From the NCBI RefSeq assembly GCF_913775985.1, contig NZ_CAJYMB010000012.1:1-64000 (forward strand): a stretch of DNA of 64,000 bases, in the 5' to 3' direction. Shown piece by piece: positions 1 through 10,028 of this stretch; position 1 is the stretch's first letter; each line of letters opens with the position of its first letter. The stretch is from an uncultured Pluralibacter sp. (GTDB lineage Bacteria; Pseudomonadota; Gammaproteobacteria; Enterobacterales; Enterobacteriaceae). The notes under the pieces were generated by a model. It worked only from the letters and a program-made list of their open reading frames with translations, did not search any database and was not told where the DNA came from. Made by a program: the position numbers and the translations under genes.

Positions 1-104
1 GGCAGCAGGCCCTGCAGGCCGGATTCGCTCAGCTGCTGTCCTACCTGCAGACCGATGCCGTAGCTGGCCTGAGCTTCAGTAGTGTCAAAAGTCGGGGTTG
101 CCAT
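1..104 (-). CDS. fklB: FKBP-type peptidyl-prolyl isomerase FklB, N-terminal fragment
   Basis: Only the first 34 or so codons lie in the window; the gene runs off the left edge. The visible N-terminus ([20 protein letters not shown]) is nearly identical to E. coli FklB (FKBP22), a dimeric peptidyl-prolyl cis-trans isomerase whose N-terminal helices form the dimerization arm. The ATG at 102-104 is preceded by an AAGGAAA ribosome binding site. It is divergent from ytfB across about 217 bases, as in E. coli. The catalytic FKBP domain is outside the window. Confidence 0.93.
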   Translation of the reverse strand, partial: MATPTFDTTEAQASYGIGLQVGQQLSESGLQGLL

Positions 105-321
105 GCTTTTTCCTTTCATCTGATGTCAATCAGCGGGCAGCATAGCAGCCTCACCGCGTCGGGTAAAACGTTGTTACTGAACAATCGAGGCTTCCGCTGG
201 AAGTGCAGAGAGAGATAAATGAATTCGGTCAGAAAGGAGGCCGCGTGAAGGATGGAGTGTATACGCAGAATTATGGTTATACTGAGTGCCATTCAGGGAA
301 ACGCGGAGCAGGAGGTGACCA

Positions 322-978
322 ATGCCCGGGCGATTCGCTTTAAAACCAACATTATACAAAATCTGGCATGCCCCGGATAACGTGCGCCTTTTAGATCCGC
401 TGCCGCTGATGCACCGCCGCGGGATTATTGCCGGCTTCCTGCTGGTGATTATTGGCTTTTTGCTGCCGGCAGGCGACAGCGGTTCTTCCGCACCGGTCAC
501 CCGCGAGGCGCAGCTTGATTTACAGTCTGAATCGTCGCCCCAGCAGGGAAATCTGCAGCAGCCGCTGCCGCCGATAACCTCTACGCCAACGGTCAGCGAT
601 CCGGGCCTGGCCGCGCCATCCTCCCCGGAAGTGGTGCAGGAAGGCCAGCCGGACGATGGCAGCTATCAGACACAAAACAGCCAGACACAAAACAGCGCAC
701 CGGCGTCGGGCATCGATCAGCAGTGGCGCTCGTATCGTCTGGAGTCCGGCAAAACCCTCGCCCAGCTGTTTCGCGATCATAATCTTCCTGCGACCGACGC
801 GTACGCTATCTCGCAGGTAGAGGGTTCCGGCAGGCCGTTAAGCTCGCTGCAGGCGGGACAGATGGTGAAAATTCGGCAGAATGCCAGCGGTGTGGTAACG
901 GGACTGACGGTCGATGCGGGCGGTCAGCAGGTGCTGTTTACCCGCCAGTCTGGCGGCAGCTTTATTCGCGTCCACTGA
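322..978 (+). CDS. ytfB: OapA-family cell-division-associated protein YtfB
   Basis: 218 residues, matching E. coli YtfB (212 aa) closely at both ends. There is a short cytoplasmic N-terminus, one membrane segment at about residues 34-50, a Pro/Gln-rich linker (about 60-130), and a C-terminal LysM-like OapA domain (about 135-216) that begins with a QQWRSYRLESGKT motif. The E. coli protein localises to the septum and binds cell-wall glycans. The start has a strong GGAGGTGA site. Genes yjfZ and ytfA, which sit between rplI and ytfB in E. coli, are absent here. The family assignment is firm; the division role is taken from the E. coli literature. Confidence 0.92.
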   Translation: MPGRFALKPTLYKIWHAPDNVRLLDPLPLMHRRGIIAGFLLVIIGFLLPAGDSGSSAPVTREAQLDLQSESSPQQGNLQQPLPPITSTPTVSDPGLAAPSSPEVVQEGQPDDGSYQTQNSQTQNSAPASGIDQQWRSYRLESGKTLAQLFRDHNLPATDAYAISQVEGSGRPLSSLQAGQMVKIRQNASGVVTGLTVDAGGQQVLFTRQSGGSFIRVH

Positions 979-1006
979 TCGTCATTTAGACGGGGCTCTG
1001 AAAAGC

Positions 1007-1033
1007 AAAACGCCGGCGCGAGGCCGGCGTTTT
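1007..1033. terminator. Bidirectional intrinsic terminator between ytfB and rplI
   Basis: AAAACGCCGGC, a four-base loop, then GCCGGCGTTTT: a perfect GC-rich stem with an A run on one side and a T run on the other. It lies between convergent ytfB and rplI, so it can end transcription from both. Confidence 0.88.
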
Positions 1034-1055
1034 ATTGTTATTACGAAGTAATTAA

Positions 1056-1517
<462 letters not shown>

Positions 1518-1546
1518 TTAAAGTCGTATTAATGGACCGTGACCGA

Positions 1547-2093
<547 letters not shown>

Positions 2094-2099
2094 CAGTAA

Positions 2100-2507
<408 letters not shown>

Positions 2508-2514
2508 TTATTCA

Positions 2515-2549
2515 GCCTCCTGTCTGGGTCAGCCGAGGCCCGGGGAGGC
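2515..2549 (-). promoter_or_regulatory. S6:S18 autoregulatory leader of the rpsF operon
   Basis: On the minus strand a six-base stem GCCTCC/GGAGGC encloses CCGGGCCTCGGCTGACCC and a five-base AGACA strand. This is the layout of the S6:S18 leader motif, in which a CCG bulge beside a hairpin mimics helix 22 of 16S rRNA and is bound by the S6:S18 dimer. It sits 26-60 bases upstream of the rpsF start. The stem and the CCG are seen directly; binding is inferred from the published motif. Confidence 0.7.
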
Positions 2550-2588
2550 AAGGAACGTGTTAAAGGTCGGCTGAAAAATTGACGCGTA

Positions 2589-2617
2589 ATCATACTTGCG
2601 CTACCTGGCAAACACAA
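2589..2617 (-). promoter_or_regulatory. Probable sigma-70 promoter of the rpsF operon
   Basis: On the minus strand TTGTGT, a 17-base spacer, then TATGAT. Transcription would begin near 2582 and include the whole S6:S18 leader. It is a prediction by consensus and spacing only. Confidence 0.55.
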
Positions 2618-2815
2618 GGCAATTCGCACAAAGCGGCAATCTGCGTCCGGTCAATGATTTAAAATTAACCAACAGGCAATGCGACAATTTTTTGAACGAC
2701 AGCATCAGAAATGGTCGCGGTTGCCGGTAAGCCAAAGGATTACACTGAATGTCATCACTGAGCCGATTGCAAAGGGACGAGCGTCAGCGCAGTCCGGCAA
2801 GAAGGAGTGAAGACG

Positions 2816-3091
2816 ATGAAACGCATTGTAACGGCCATTATCGCCGCTCTGCTGCTCAGCAGCAACGCCGCGGCAGCCATTAAAATTAGCGCCTCGCAGG
2901 CCAGAAACATGGATGATGTCATGAGCCTCGGGGTTATCTATATCAATCACAATATCGCCACCGAGAGCGAAGCCGATAAAGCCCTGAGTGCCGAAAGCGA
3001 CGCCCGCGGCGCGCGGCTGTACTACCCGATCCTGATGCACGAGCCGGGCAGCAACGGCCCGCTGCACGCCAGCGCGGTGATTTATCGGTAA
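2816..3091 (+). CDS. yjfY: YhcN/DUF1471-family periplasmic protein YjfY
   Basis: 91 residues with a signal peptide (MKRIVTAIIAALLLSSNAAA) and a small BhsA/YhcN-type domain; the ARNMDDVMSLGVIYINHN segment matches E. coli YjfY. The ATG at 2816 has AAGGAG eight bases upstream. The GTG at 2807 overlaps that site, so it is not the likely start. In E. coli yjfY is the last gene before rpsF, next to the ula operon; here the neighbour is the fimbrial block. The molecular role is unknown; related small proteins respond to acid, oxidative or biofilm stress. Confidence 0.88.
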   Translation: MKRIVTAIIAALLLSSNAAAAIKISASQARNMDDVMSLGVIYINHNIATESEADKALSAESDARGARLYYPILMHEPGSNGPLHASAVIYR

Positions 3092-3098
3092 AAGAATC

Positions 3099-3140
3099 CC
3101 GGAGCCGTTATGCCCTGCATAACAGGTAAAACGGCTCCGG
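3099..3140. terminator. Hairpin terminator between yjfY and the EAL gene
   Basis: An 11-base perfect inverted repeat (CCGGAGCCGTT ... AACGGCTCCGG) with a 20-base loop fills the gap between two convergent genes. On the minus strand it is followed by GATTCTTTT, so it best serves the fimbrial/EAL transcript. Confidence 0.65.
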
Positions 3141-3141
3141 A

Positions 3142-3864
3142 TTAACGTGTTTTCGCCGGTAGCGAAACCCACTGCGACTTAAAGAAATACCCCTGAATGG
3201 CGTCGGCCGCACCGTGCAGGCAGGTGACATAATCGTCAATAGTTTCAACTCCCTCGACGACGACCTGACGCCCGATATCGCGATAGCGCCGCACTACCGC
3301 TGCCAGACCCTCGTTTGAAAGCGCCAGCTTTTTGAATAGCGCGGCGTCTATTTTCACCGCGTCAAAATCGATACCTGACCGGCACCAGTACAAAAGATGC
3401 TCAGGATAGAGATCGTCCAGCCAGACGCGATAACCGGTATTGATAAGCCGCTTCACGTGGATAAATATCTGCTGCTGCTCTCCGGCGCCGAGTTGCAGCA
3501 GGCTACCGGGGTCCTGAATTTCGATAATAATCCGCCGCTGGTGCGCCTGCTCCGCCAGCTGCCGGATAAACGCAGCATCGGCGAGCATACTTACCGATAA
3601 ATTGAGCGTGTAACTGCCGTCCAGGCGCAGGATCCTCGCCATTTGCTGCAGAAAAAGCCGCTCTTTTCTCTCCAGCGACATGTCGCGAAAGAAAGCGTCT
3701 GCGGAGCCCGCCTGAGAGACCTCGCTCAGCACTTCCTGCACCCGCCGAAGCGGGGTGCGTAAAAAATGGATAACCTCGAGCCTGATTCCGGTAATGGCAT
3801 TTTCATGCATCCCGCGAGCACGTTTTGCGGTGAGGTTCGCTGACCTGTTGATACTGTTTATCAT
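3142..3864 (-). CDS. Degenerate EAL-domain protein at the end of the fimbrial operon
   Basis: 240 residues, a stand-alone EAL-type domain with no GGDEF, PAS or membrane segment. Recognisable motifs are EVI in place of EAL, LNLS, EIQD in place of xxTE, WLDDLYP in place of DDFG, DAVKID, VVEGVET and IQGYFF. Several metal or substrate positions are changed, so phosphodiesterase activity is uncertain. Size and degeneracy recall YdiV/RflP, which binds FlhDC. MrkJ, an active EAL enzyme next to type 3 fimbrial genes, is the alternative model. It lies 33 bases after the last pilin gene on the same strand, so it is probably co-transcribed. That is the position MrpJ or PapX hold in P-like operons, where they link fimbriation to motility. 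Confidence 0.82.
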   Translation of the reverse strand: MINSINRSANLTAKRARGMHENAITGIRLEVIHFLRTPLRRVQEVLSEVSQAGSADAFFRDMSLERKERLFLQQMARILRLDGSYTLNLSVSMLADAAFIRQLAEQAHQRRIIIEIQDPGSLLQLGAGEQQQIFIHVKRLINTGYRVWLDDLYPEHLLYWCRSGIDFDAVKIDAALFKKLALSNEGLAAVVRRYRDIGRQVVVEGVETIDDYVTCLHGAADAIQGYFFKSQWVSLPAKTR

Positions 3865-3897
3865 CTTATTTTCTGTAAATGAGAGCCGGAAGCGGCA

Positions 3898-4434
3898 TTA
3901 TTGATAGCTCAGCGTCCACGTGCCGCTGGCGCTAAATTCGCCATATTTTAGTGACTTATTCGCCACCGCATCGGGCTCGGCCTCCACCCACGCCTGAAAT
4001 TCCAGAGCCATATCGCCCTTCTGAACCTGCTGCGCCGTGGTGCTTTGGTTGAGGTGTACCGGCGTGCCGTCATCTTCGCTGATGCCAATGGCAATTCCGC
4101 TGGCCCCGCTGCCGCTGCCGATAGCCAGATGATCCGGCAGTGCCGTATCTTCGGTGCCGCTGAAGGTGACCGCGACGCTGCGGAAAACGTCCGGGTTACA
4201 GTCAGCGAGCTGGATTTTGAATTTTTTAGCGCTGCTGCGCCCGGAGAGATAAAGATCTTTTGTCGCAATTTGACCAAAATCGACGACGATCCTGTCACCT
4301 CCCGGCGGCAGGCTGCAGGTCAGCGCCACAACGGTGCCGTGAAAATGCATATCCCCGCCGATAAGCCGGGTTTCTGCCGGTACCGCCGCGCTGACGAGAG
4401 CAGCGCCGAAAGCCAGCAAACATGGCCATTTCAT
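3898..4434 (-). CDS. Minor fimbrial subunit (distal, after the adhesin)
   Basis: 178 residues from ATG 4434, which has a GAGGA site. An in-frame ATG 99 bases upstream would lie inside the adhesin gene and bury the signal peptide. Signal peptide MKWPCLLAFGAALVSAAVPA, then an Ig-like pilin fold with the usual disulfide pair (LTCSLPP and LADCNPD), and a C-terminal strand ending GTWTLSYQ with the penultimate tyrosine of chaperone-binding subunits. Probably a tip or adaptor subunit. Its start is ten bases from the adhesin stop codon. Confidence 0.85.
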   Translation of the reverse strand: MKWPCLLAFGAALVSAAVPAETRLIGGDMHFHGTVVALTCSLPPGGDRIVVDFGQIATKDLYLSGRSSAKKFKIQLADCNPDVFRSVAVTFSGTEDTALPDHLAIGSGSGASGIAIGISEDDGTPVHLNQSTTAQQVQKGDMALEFQAWVEAEPDAVANKSLKYGEFSASGTWTLSYQ

Positions 4435-4444
4435 TGTCTTGTCC

Positions 4445-5503
4445 TCACTGAAATTGCGCCACAACCGTCGCCGAGGCTTCAAACTCGCCCTCTTTGACGC
4501 TGCCGGCTCCGGGATTCGCCACCGGTGCCGCAACCAGCCCCCAGTCGCCCTGATTCTGATAAAAGTTGTTCATTTGATAGAACGTATTGGGCACCACGGG
4601 ATTACCGCGATCGTCCTTAAGCTGGATCCCCAGATCGCCGCGTTTCTGCCCGTTGCTCAGCGTACCCAGCAGCTGGTTGTTGAAATCTGCGGTACCGGAT
4701 GCCGTGCTGGTCTGTACGCCAAGCTGAATATTCATCGCGCCGCTGCTAAAGCTGCCTCCTTCGCACTGCACGTGGATAGGAATACTCTGGCTGTAGCTGG
4801 CACCGTTAAGTTTGTTGGCAGAGGCAGGGAGATTGCCGAACTCAACGGTAATGCGCTGCCCGCGGTTGAACGTGCATTTATCCGGGACGGTGATCACGCC
4901 AGAGCTTATCAGCACGCGGGAAATAGGCGTTGTCGGCGCACCTCCGCCACCCAGGTCTCCCGCTAAATCCAGCAGCGCCTGGCCGGTAATATTGATACCG
5001 TTAATAATGGGTTTAGTAACCACAAAGACCACTTTCCCCTTTGAGCCGCTCTCAATGGTGTCGGCCCTGACGACGCCGTGATTACGTGAAGTAGAGCAAG
5101 AGTATTTGCGGTACTGATTGGAAAAACTGGTAAAAGGTGCCCTGATGTATTTATTCACTTCACCTGCAACATAAATGGAGACTTCGACGTCAAGATAATC
5201 ATTCAGTTTGAATCGGGTGTTGTCCGATGAGAGTGGCATCGTTGAGAAAGTAGAGTAGTAGATTGCTTCTCGCGGGATATCCCGGTCCGGACAGTGAAAA
5301 TTCACCACGTAATTGCCACCAAGTGCCCAGGTGAAATCAGGCGTGCGCCCGCCGACGTGGTTATCGGCAATATCCAGATTCTGTAGCTCAATATTGTATT
5401 GATGAAGCGAACCTTCAGGCTCTCCTTCTCCCTGCACAAAAGCCAGCACATGAGATGAAAAGCATGCCAGCGCGGCTGCCAGCATCAGCCCAGGCCTTCT
5501 CAT
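4445..5503 (-). CDS. Two-domain fimbrial tip adhesin
   Basis: 352 residues, about twice pilin size: signal peptide (MRRPGLMLAAALACFSSHVLA), an N-terminal lectin-like domain of about 170 residues with no family I can name, and a C-terminal pilin domain from about residue 205 (starting VITVPDKCTFNRGQ, ending TVVAQFQ). That architecture is diagnostic of chaperone-usher tip adhesins such as FimH, PapG or MrkD. It overlaps the preceding subunit gene by four bases (ATGA), so translation is coupled. The receptor cannot be read from the sequence. Confidence 0.85.
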   Translation of the reverse strand: MRRPGLMLAAALACFSSHVLAFVQGEGEPEGSLHQYNIELQNLDIADNHVGGRTPDFTWALGGNYVVNFHCPDRDIPREAIYYSTFSTMPLSSDNTRFKLNDYLDVEVSIYVAGEVNKYIRAPFTSFSNQYRKYSCSTSRNHGVVRADTIESGSKGKVVFVVTKPIINGINITGQALLDLAGDLGGGGAPTTPISRVLISSGVITVPDKCTFNRGQRITVEFGNLPASANKLNGASYSQSIPIHVQCEGGSFSSGAMNIQLGVQTSTASGTADFNNQLLGTLSNGQKRGDLGIQLKDDRGNPVVPNTFYQMNNFYQNQGDWGLVAAPVANPGAGSVKEGEFEASATVVAQFQ

Positions 5504-6105
5504 AAATACTCCAGCTTTATTCTGATCAGCCCGAAGAACGATCCGGCACTCACTTCGCGCCCCGTCGCTTCCAGCGCGGCCTGAAAATGGATGGCATTGT
5601 TGCCGGGCTTCAAAATGAGCATTTGCTCGGTTTGATTGATTGCCAGCAGCCGCCCCTTGTCAGTCAGTACCCTGATCCCGGCGCCTTTCACCCCGCCATA
5701 TATTTTTCCGAGATCCCGGTTCTCCGGCGCACCTTCAGCCATAAGCGTCAGGGATATTCCCTGTTCAACGCTGCGGTAAGCATCCTCAGGGACAGCCCGC
5801 TCCTGGCCGGGAAGATCCCTCAGCAGATGCCCGGATCCTTTCAGGCAGTCATTCAAATTCAAGGTGACCAATACCGGCCTGCTGCGATCGCCCTGCTGAT
5901 GAAAAGCGCGGGCGGAAATATCTCCAAGATCGACAGTTTGATCCCGCGAGGCCATATCCAGCACGCAGGGAGAAACGTACACGCGCCCGTGAAAACGCAC
6001 CTCACCGTATTCTCCTGCCGCAGTTGAAAGATCCTGGCGATTACCATTTGCCAACGCAGAAAATGCGGCGGCTGCCAGCAGTAAAATACAAAGCCTCTTT
6101 TTCAT
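5500..6105 (-). CDS. Minor fimbrial subunit
   Basis: 201 residues: signal peptide MKKRLCILLLAAAAFSALA, pilin fold with cysteines in SPCVLD and NDCLKG, and a terminal strand ending IRIKLEYL with tyrosine penultimate. It lies between the chaperone and adhesin genes, the place of PapJ/K/E/F-type minor subunits, so it probably links rod and tip. The gene begins 20 bases after the chaperone stop and overlaps the adhesin start by four bases. Confidence 0.85.
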   Translation of the reverse strand: MKKRLCILLLAAAAFSALANGNRQDLSTAAGEYGEVRFHGRVYVSPCVLDMASRDQTVDLGDISARAFHQQGDRSRPVLVTLNLNDCLKGSGHLLRDLPGQERAVPEDAYRSVEQGISLTLMAEGAPENRDLGKIYGGVKGAGIRVLTDKGRLLAINQTEQMLILKPGNNAIHFQAALEATGREVSAGSFFGLIRIKLEYL

Positions 6106-6125
6106 TTACGCTTCTCCCATGGCCT

Positions 6126-6902
6126 TTATTTAGGCTGCTGATCCAGCGGCAGCGCGCGGCACGTGCTGCCGCTGCAGCGAAAAATAAGCTCCGGATGGCC
6201 GCCGTAGTCATTGACGTACATCATCGCGAACTCGCTTGCAGCAGCGTCCGTCACCGGGATCTCTTTGGTTGATTTTGGCGGGATCATCACTCCGGGAAAG
6301 GTGGTCAGCCGTCCCCCGCCCTGCGCCTCTGGTTTACGGCTCAGGCCAATGATGGTCACAAAATAGGGCGTCGGATTTTCCACCGACCAGCGGGCGCCCT
6401 GTTTGTGAAATACCAGCTGGTTCTGCCAGACCATGCCGGGCTTTGCAGGGATCACCGCGGTCGGGCGATAAAAAAGCTTGATGCGCGACTGCATCGCCAG
6501 CTGCAGAACGTTAGGCTTGTCCGGCTTTGGCGGAATTTCGCGCACGTTTAAATAAAACAGACTTTCGCGATCTTTCGGCAGCGAAGCGATGTCGCCAGTT
6601 TTGGTCACGCGGGCGATACCTTTCTGCCCGCCGTTGATCCTCTGTAGCGGCGGCAGCACCATTAACGGCGAAGTCACTTTTTCACCGCCGGCATTTTCAA
6701 CCCAGGACTGGGCCAGAAAAGGCGTATCCGGGCTGGTATTGGTTAAGTTAGCGCTCGCAGAACGGTCTTTCTCAGTGATAATCAACCGCGTTCTGTCAAT
6801 GGCGATACCGGCCTGTGCCGGGGCTACTGCCGTAGACAGCAGCACGCCACCAAAGGCGAGCAGCAGCGCGCGCCGGGTAAAAATGCGTTTAGCGTTATTC
6901 AT
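6126..6902 (-). CDS. Periplasmic fimbrial chaperone (PapD family)
   Basis: 258 residues from ATG 6902. The reading frame is open further upstream into the usher gene, but only this start gives a signal peptide (MNNAKRIFTRRALLLAFGGV). Two Ig-like domains: RTRLIITEKD with the conserved arginine of strand A1, then QRINGGQKGIARV and LFYLNVREIPP typical of PapD/FimC. The loop between F1 and G1 strands looks short, so FGS type is more likely than FGL. It caps subunits by donor-strand complementation and delivers them to the usher. It overlaps the usher gene by eight bases. Confidence 0.93.
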   Translation of the reverse strand: MNNAKRIFTRRALLLAFGGVLLSTAVAPAQAGIAIDRTRLIITEKDRSASANLTNTSPDTPFLAQSWVENAGGEKVTSPLMVLPPLQRINGGQKGIARVTKTGDIASLPKDRESLFYLNVREIPPKPDKPNVLQLAMQSRIKLFYRPTAVIPAKPGMVWQNQLVFHKQGARWSVENPTPYFVTIIGLSRKPEAQGGGRLTTFPGVMIPPKSTKEIPVTDAAASEFAMMYVNDYGGHPELIFRCSGSTCRALPLDQQPK

Positions 6903-9399
6903 CTGTAGATTCACTTCGTTGTGGTAATGACTGACAGGGCAGCAAGGTTTTGCCCTGAGGTTTAATCGAGCCCGGAACACGGGCCCGGCACTGCGCGCGG
7001 CCGCTCCAGGTAATCGAGAGCTGCTCATCAGGCTTCACGCCTTCAATCCAGGCTTCTCCGCCATCCATCACCATGCCGACGTTGACGCCGCTGGCGTTCA
7101 GTATCTCGGCGCCAAATGGCGGCACCGCGCCGTTAGCCAGCCGCAAAACCGCCATCATTTTCTGGCCCCTGGCCACGGCAAAGTGCTGGTAGCCAATGGC
7201 CCCCTCGGTCAGGGTGCTGGTGGCAATCGCGCTGGTGGCCGCAATGTCTTCATCCATTGCATCCACGTCGATGCGGGTATCAAAGCTGTGATAGCTCACA
7301 ATGTCCGGCACCACCGCAATACCGAATCGGTTTGAGTGGGCCATTTCACCGTTGAGCGGCACGTCAGCCACGCCATCGGTGTCGACCATCATTCGGGCGG
7401 TGTTCATTGATGCCTGGCTATTGTGCAGAGCGGCCCCGTAGCGCGTTGCGGTAAAGCCACCGCGTACCGTGCCGCCGAGCGAGAGATAGCGCTGCTGTTG
7501 CCAGTTCACGTTAGACTCCAGCTCCGCCAGCGAACTGCGGTGCTTGTAGTAGCCGTCAAATGCGGCCTTCCCTTCTCCAGAATCCCCGCCGCGCACGCGC
7601 CAGCTGTTATTGCTGTCGCGGTTATCGGAATAAGAAACCATCTGGCTGGTGCGATCGCCGCTGTCCTGCAGCTGGTAGTCCATTGAACGCCCGTCGCCCC
7701 AGGGCACCGAGATAGAGAACGAGAGGCTGTCGTCACGCCGCCCCCGGTACTCCGAGCGGTACGCCGATAGGTTGGCGCTGATATTCTCAATACCGGCAAA
7801 GGAAAAGCCGTGTCCTACGGAAAGCCCGTAACGATTCTGGGACTGGCGATCCCAGTAGTTCTGGTGGGTGTAGGTTAAATAGAGCGTGGTTGCCCGTCCG
7901 GGCTGGTCGGCAAAAAAGGTTTTATTGGCGGTGACGGTATACATCTCCCGCTCGCGGCCGACGTGGCTGTCATCGGCATACTGCTCTTCGAGAAACTGTG
8001 AAAAAGTGCGGTAGCTGCGTTGTGAAAAGCGATAACCGGCAAAGCTGATAGTGCTGTGATAATCATCGAAGGTTTTGGCATAGCTGAGCTTAAAAGAGCG
8101 CCCGGTTTGCTGCGCCTGATTTTTTACCCGACTCATGGCCTGAGTTACGTCAGCCGAGACGGCACCGAGCCAGCTCAAATCCCGGCCAATCCCCAGCGAT
8201 CCGGCATTGTAGCGGCGACCCGCAATAAAGGCGCCGCCGTACAGCGACCAGGTATTGCTTATCCCCCAGGAAAAATCACCGCTGTAAAAGGCGGGTCCTT
8301 CGACGTTATGGCTATAGCGCGAAGGCCGGCCAAACGCATTGTTAAAGCGCAGGTAGCCCGGGCGCGTAAGATAGGGAATATCTGCGGTATTGACCTGGAA
8401 GGTCTGAACGCTGCCGTCCTGCTCTTCGACGCGAACATCAAGCTGGCCCCTTACCGAACTGCGCAAATCCTCAATATTGAACGGGCCTGCGGGCACCGTC
8501 GTCTGATAGATAACGCGGCCCTGCTGGCTGACGGTAACTTTAGCGTTGCTCTTGGCAATACCGTGAACCTGAGGCGCATACCCCTGCAAATTAGGCGGCA
8601 GCATCCGCTCGTCGCTGGCATAGTTGACGCCGGTAAAGCGCACCGAATCAAAAATCTGAGAATTGAGGTATATCTCCCCCAGCGTCAGCTTTGCCGCCCG
8701 CATCGGCAAAGGCAGCCAGGCATAGAACTGATCCCAGTTAAAGTGCGTCCCTTCTCCACCAGATCCAGCATTAAGCTGGTACTGGCCGCGAAAGCGCCAG
8801 GCGCCGAGGTTAAAGCCCGACTGGCCGTAGCCCGACAGAGACTGATAGTGGCCGCTCTCCTGAAGATAGTGGGTAGCTTGCCCGGACAGGTTGTAATCAA
8901 AAATAGCCCCGTTAACGCCGTTATCCCAGCGCTCGGGCGGCGTCCAGTCCGGATCGGAATAGGTCATCCACGCCTGCGGAAGGGTTATGTCCAGCGTGCC
9001 GGCCGCATTATTAAATGCCACGCCGGGAAGAGGTGAAACATCGAGGCAGTCCGGGGCGATGGTGCGAACTTGCGCCAGCGCCTCTTTTTTTAGCGCCAGC
9101 AAAGAAACCTGATGCGTCGTCAGGCAAACCAGGGTGGCGTGAGGATTTTTAGGGTCAGCCACATAGTCTATTTGCTGCTGGGGCAGCGACTGTCCGTTGA
9201 CGCGCACGTCCAACAGATAACGGCCAGGCGCGACATAGTTGCCCTGAGAAAAGCGTTGCAGGTCGACATTGTGCCTGTCGCTGGCATCGAGCACATCCGT
9301 GTTAAAGTCAACGGCATCATCGGCAACCACCTGCTGCGCGATGATAATCAGGGAAATGAGTACCGCTATTTTTTTAATATTTGTTTTGAGCGTTTTCAT
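6895..9399 (-). CDS. Outer membrane fimbrial usher (PapC/FimD family)
   Basis: 834 residues from ATG 9399: signal peptide (MKTLKTNIKKIAVLISLIII), N-terminal chaperone-binding domain starting VDFNTDVLD, 24-strand beta barrel with the plug region, and C-terminal domains ending RARVPGSIKPQGKTLLPCQS, with the usual usher cysteine pair. A GTG two codons upstream (9405) is better spaced from AAAGG and is an alternative start. Usher before chaperone, and after two pilin genes, matches the papA-papH-papC-papD (pi-clade) order rather than fim order. Confidence 0.95.
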   Translation of the reverse strand: MKTLKTNIKKIAVLISLIIIAQQVVADDAVDFNTDVLDASDRHNVDLQRFSQGNYVAPGRYLLDVRVNGQSLPQQQIDYVADPKNPHATLVCLTTHQVSLLALKKEALAQVRTIAPDCLDVSPLPGVAFNNAAGTLDITLPQAWMTYSDPDWTPPERWDNGVNGAIFDYNLSGQATHYLQESGHYQSLSGYGQSGFNLGAWRFRGQYQLNAGSGGEGTHFNWDQFYAWLPLPMRAAKLTLGEIYLNSQIFDSVRFTGVNYASDERMLPPNLQGYAPQVHGIAKSNAKVTVSQQGRVIYQTTVPAGPFNIEDLRSSVRGQLDVRVEEQDGSVQTFQVNTADIPYLTRPGYLRFNNAFGRPSRYSHNVEGPAFYSGDFSWGISNTWSLYGGAFIAGRRYNAGSLGIGRDLSWLGAVSADVTQAMSRVKNQAQQTGRSFKLSYAKTFDDYHSTISFAGYRFSQRSYRTFSQFLEEQYADDSHVGREREMYTVTANKTFFADQPGRATTLYLTYTHQNYWDRQSQNRYGLSVGHGFSFAGIENISANLSAYRSEYRGRRDDSLSFSISVPWGDGRSMDYQLQDSGDRTSQMVSYSDNRDSNNSWRVRGGDSGEGKAAFDGYYKHRSSLAELESNVNWQQQRYLSLGGTVRGGFTATRYGAALHNSQASMNTARMMVDTDGVADVPLNGEMAHSNRFGIAVVPDIVSYHSFDTRIDVDAMDEDIAATSAIATSTLTEGAIGYQHFAVARGQKMMAVLRLANGAVPPFGAEILNASGVNVGMVMDGGEAWIEGVKPDEQLSITWSGRAQCRARVPGSIKPQGKTLLPCQSLPQRSESTDE

Positions 9400-9439
9400 T
9401 TTCACTGATAGACCTTTATTTTCCTGAAACCTGCAGCAC

Positions 9440-10003
9440 TCAGAGATAATTAACAACAAAATGTACAGCGGCGTTGAATTCACCGGATCCGACATGCCCG
9501 TCGAGCGCAATAAGCCACGCGGTAAAGCGGAGCGTGTTTCTTCCGGGATTTAAAATGTAATCAGGTGAGGGCTTGCCCAGCTCAATAATATTTCCCTGGC
9601 GATCGAATATCTCGATCGCTAAATTCTCAAGCTTATTATCGCTTGATTGCACGCTTAAAAACTCATCACCCAGCGGCGCCGCTGCGCCAGAGAAAGTAAT
9701 TGAGGCACTATGAAAAATATCATCGGGATGTTCAGCATCACCCAAAGAACAGCCTAATAAATGGATACTGAAATTATGTGCCGACACCTTTCCTGTATCA
9801 GCAGAGACATCTCTGGCAGAAATATCATTAAACTCTACCAGCATGGATTGATCGTGGGGATCGACATAGCAAGCGGCCTCAACGATTTCACCGCGTAAAT
9901 ATACATTACCGGGTGTATTGCTGATTTTATCGGTGCTGGCTACCGCGGTTAACAGCGGTATAAAGACCAATATCAACAGTAGAGCGCGCCATTCGAGCAT
10001 CAC
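9440..10003 (-). CDS. Second fimbrial subunit (PapH-position)
   Basis: 187 residues: signal peptide (MMLEWRALLLILVFIPLL), pilin fold with cysteines in EAACYVDP and LLGCSLG, C-terminus VHFVVNYL with penultimate tyrosine. By position, between the major pilin and the usher, it corresponds to PapH, the subunit that ends rod growth and anchors the fimbria. That role is inferred from gene order only. Codon usage is more AT-rich than the core genes. Confidence 0.8.
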   Translation of the reverse strand: MMLEWRALLLILVFIPLLTAVASTDKISNTPGNVYLRGEIVEAACYVDPHDQSMLVEFNDISARDVSADTGKVSAHNFSIHLLGCSLGDAEHPDDIFHSASITFSGAAAPLGDEFLSVQSSDNKLENLAIEIFDRQGNIIELGKPSPDYILNPGRNTLRFTAWLIALDGHVGSGEFNAAVHFVVNYL

Positions 10004-10028
10004 CGGTATCCTTAAGGAGTTTCCGTAT

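Noticed and set aside
2807..2815. GTG 2807 as start of yjfY
   Set aside because: This GTG overlaps the AAGGAG ribosome binding site; ATG 2816 has correct spacing and begins the signal peptide.
8056..9036. Long plus-strand open frame of 326 codons inside the usher gene
   Set aside because: Antisense shadow of the usher coding sequence; composition of the translation is typical of a GC-rich shadow and no ribosome binding site is present.
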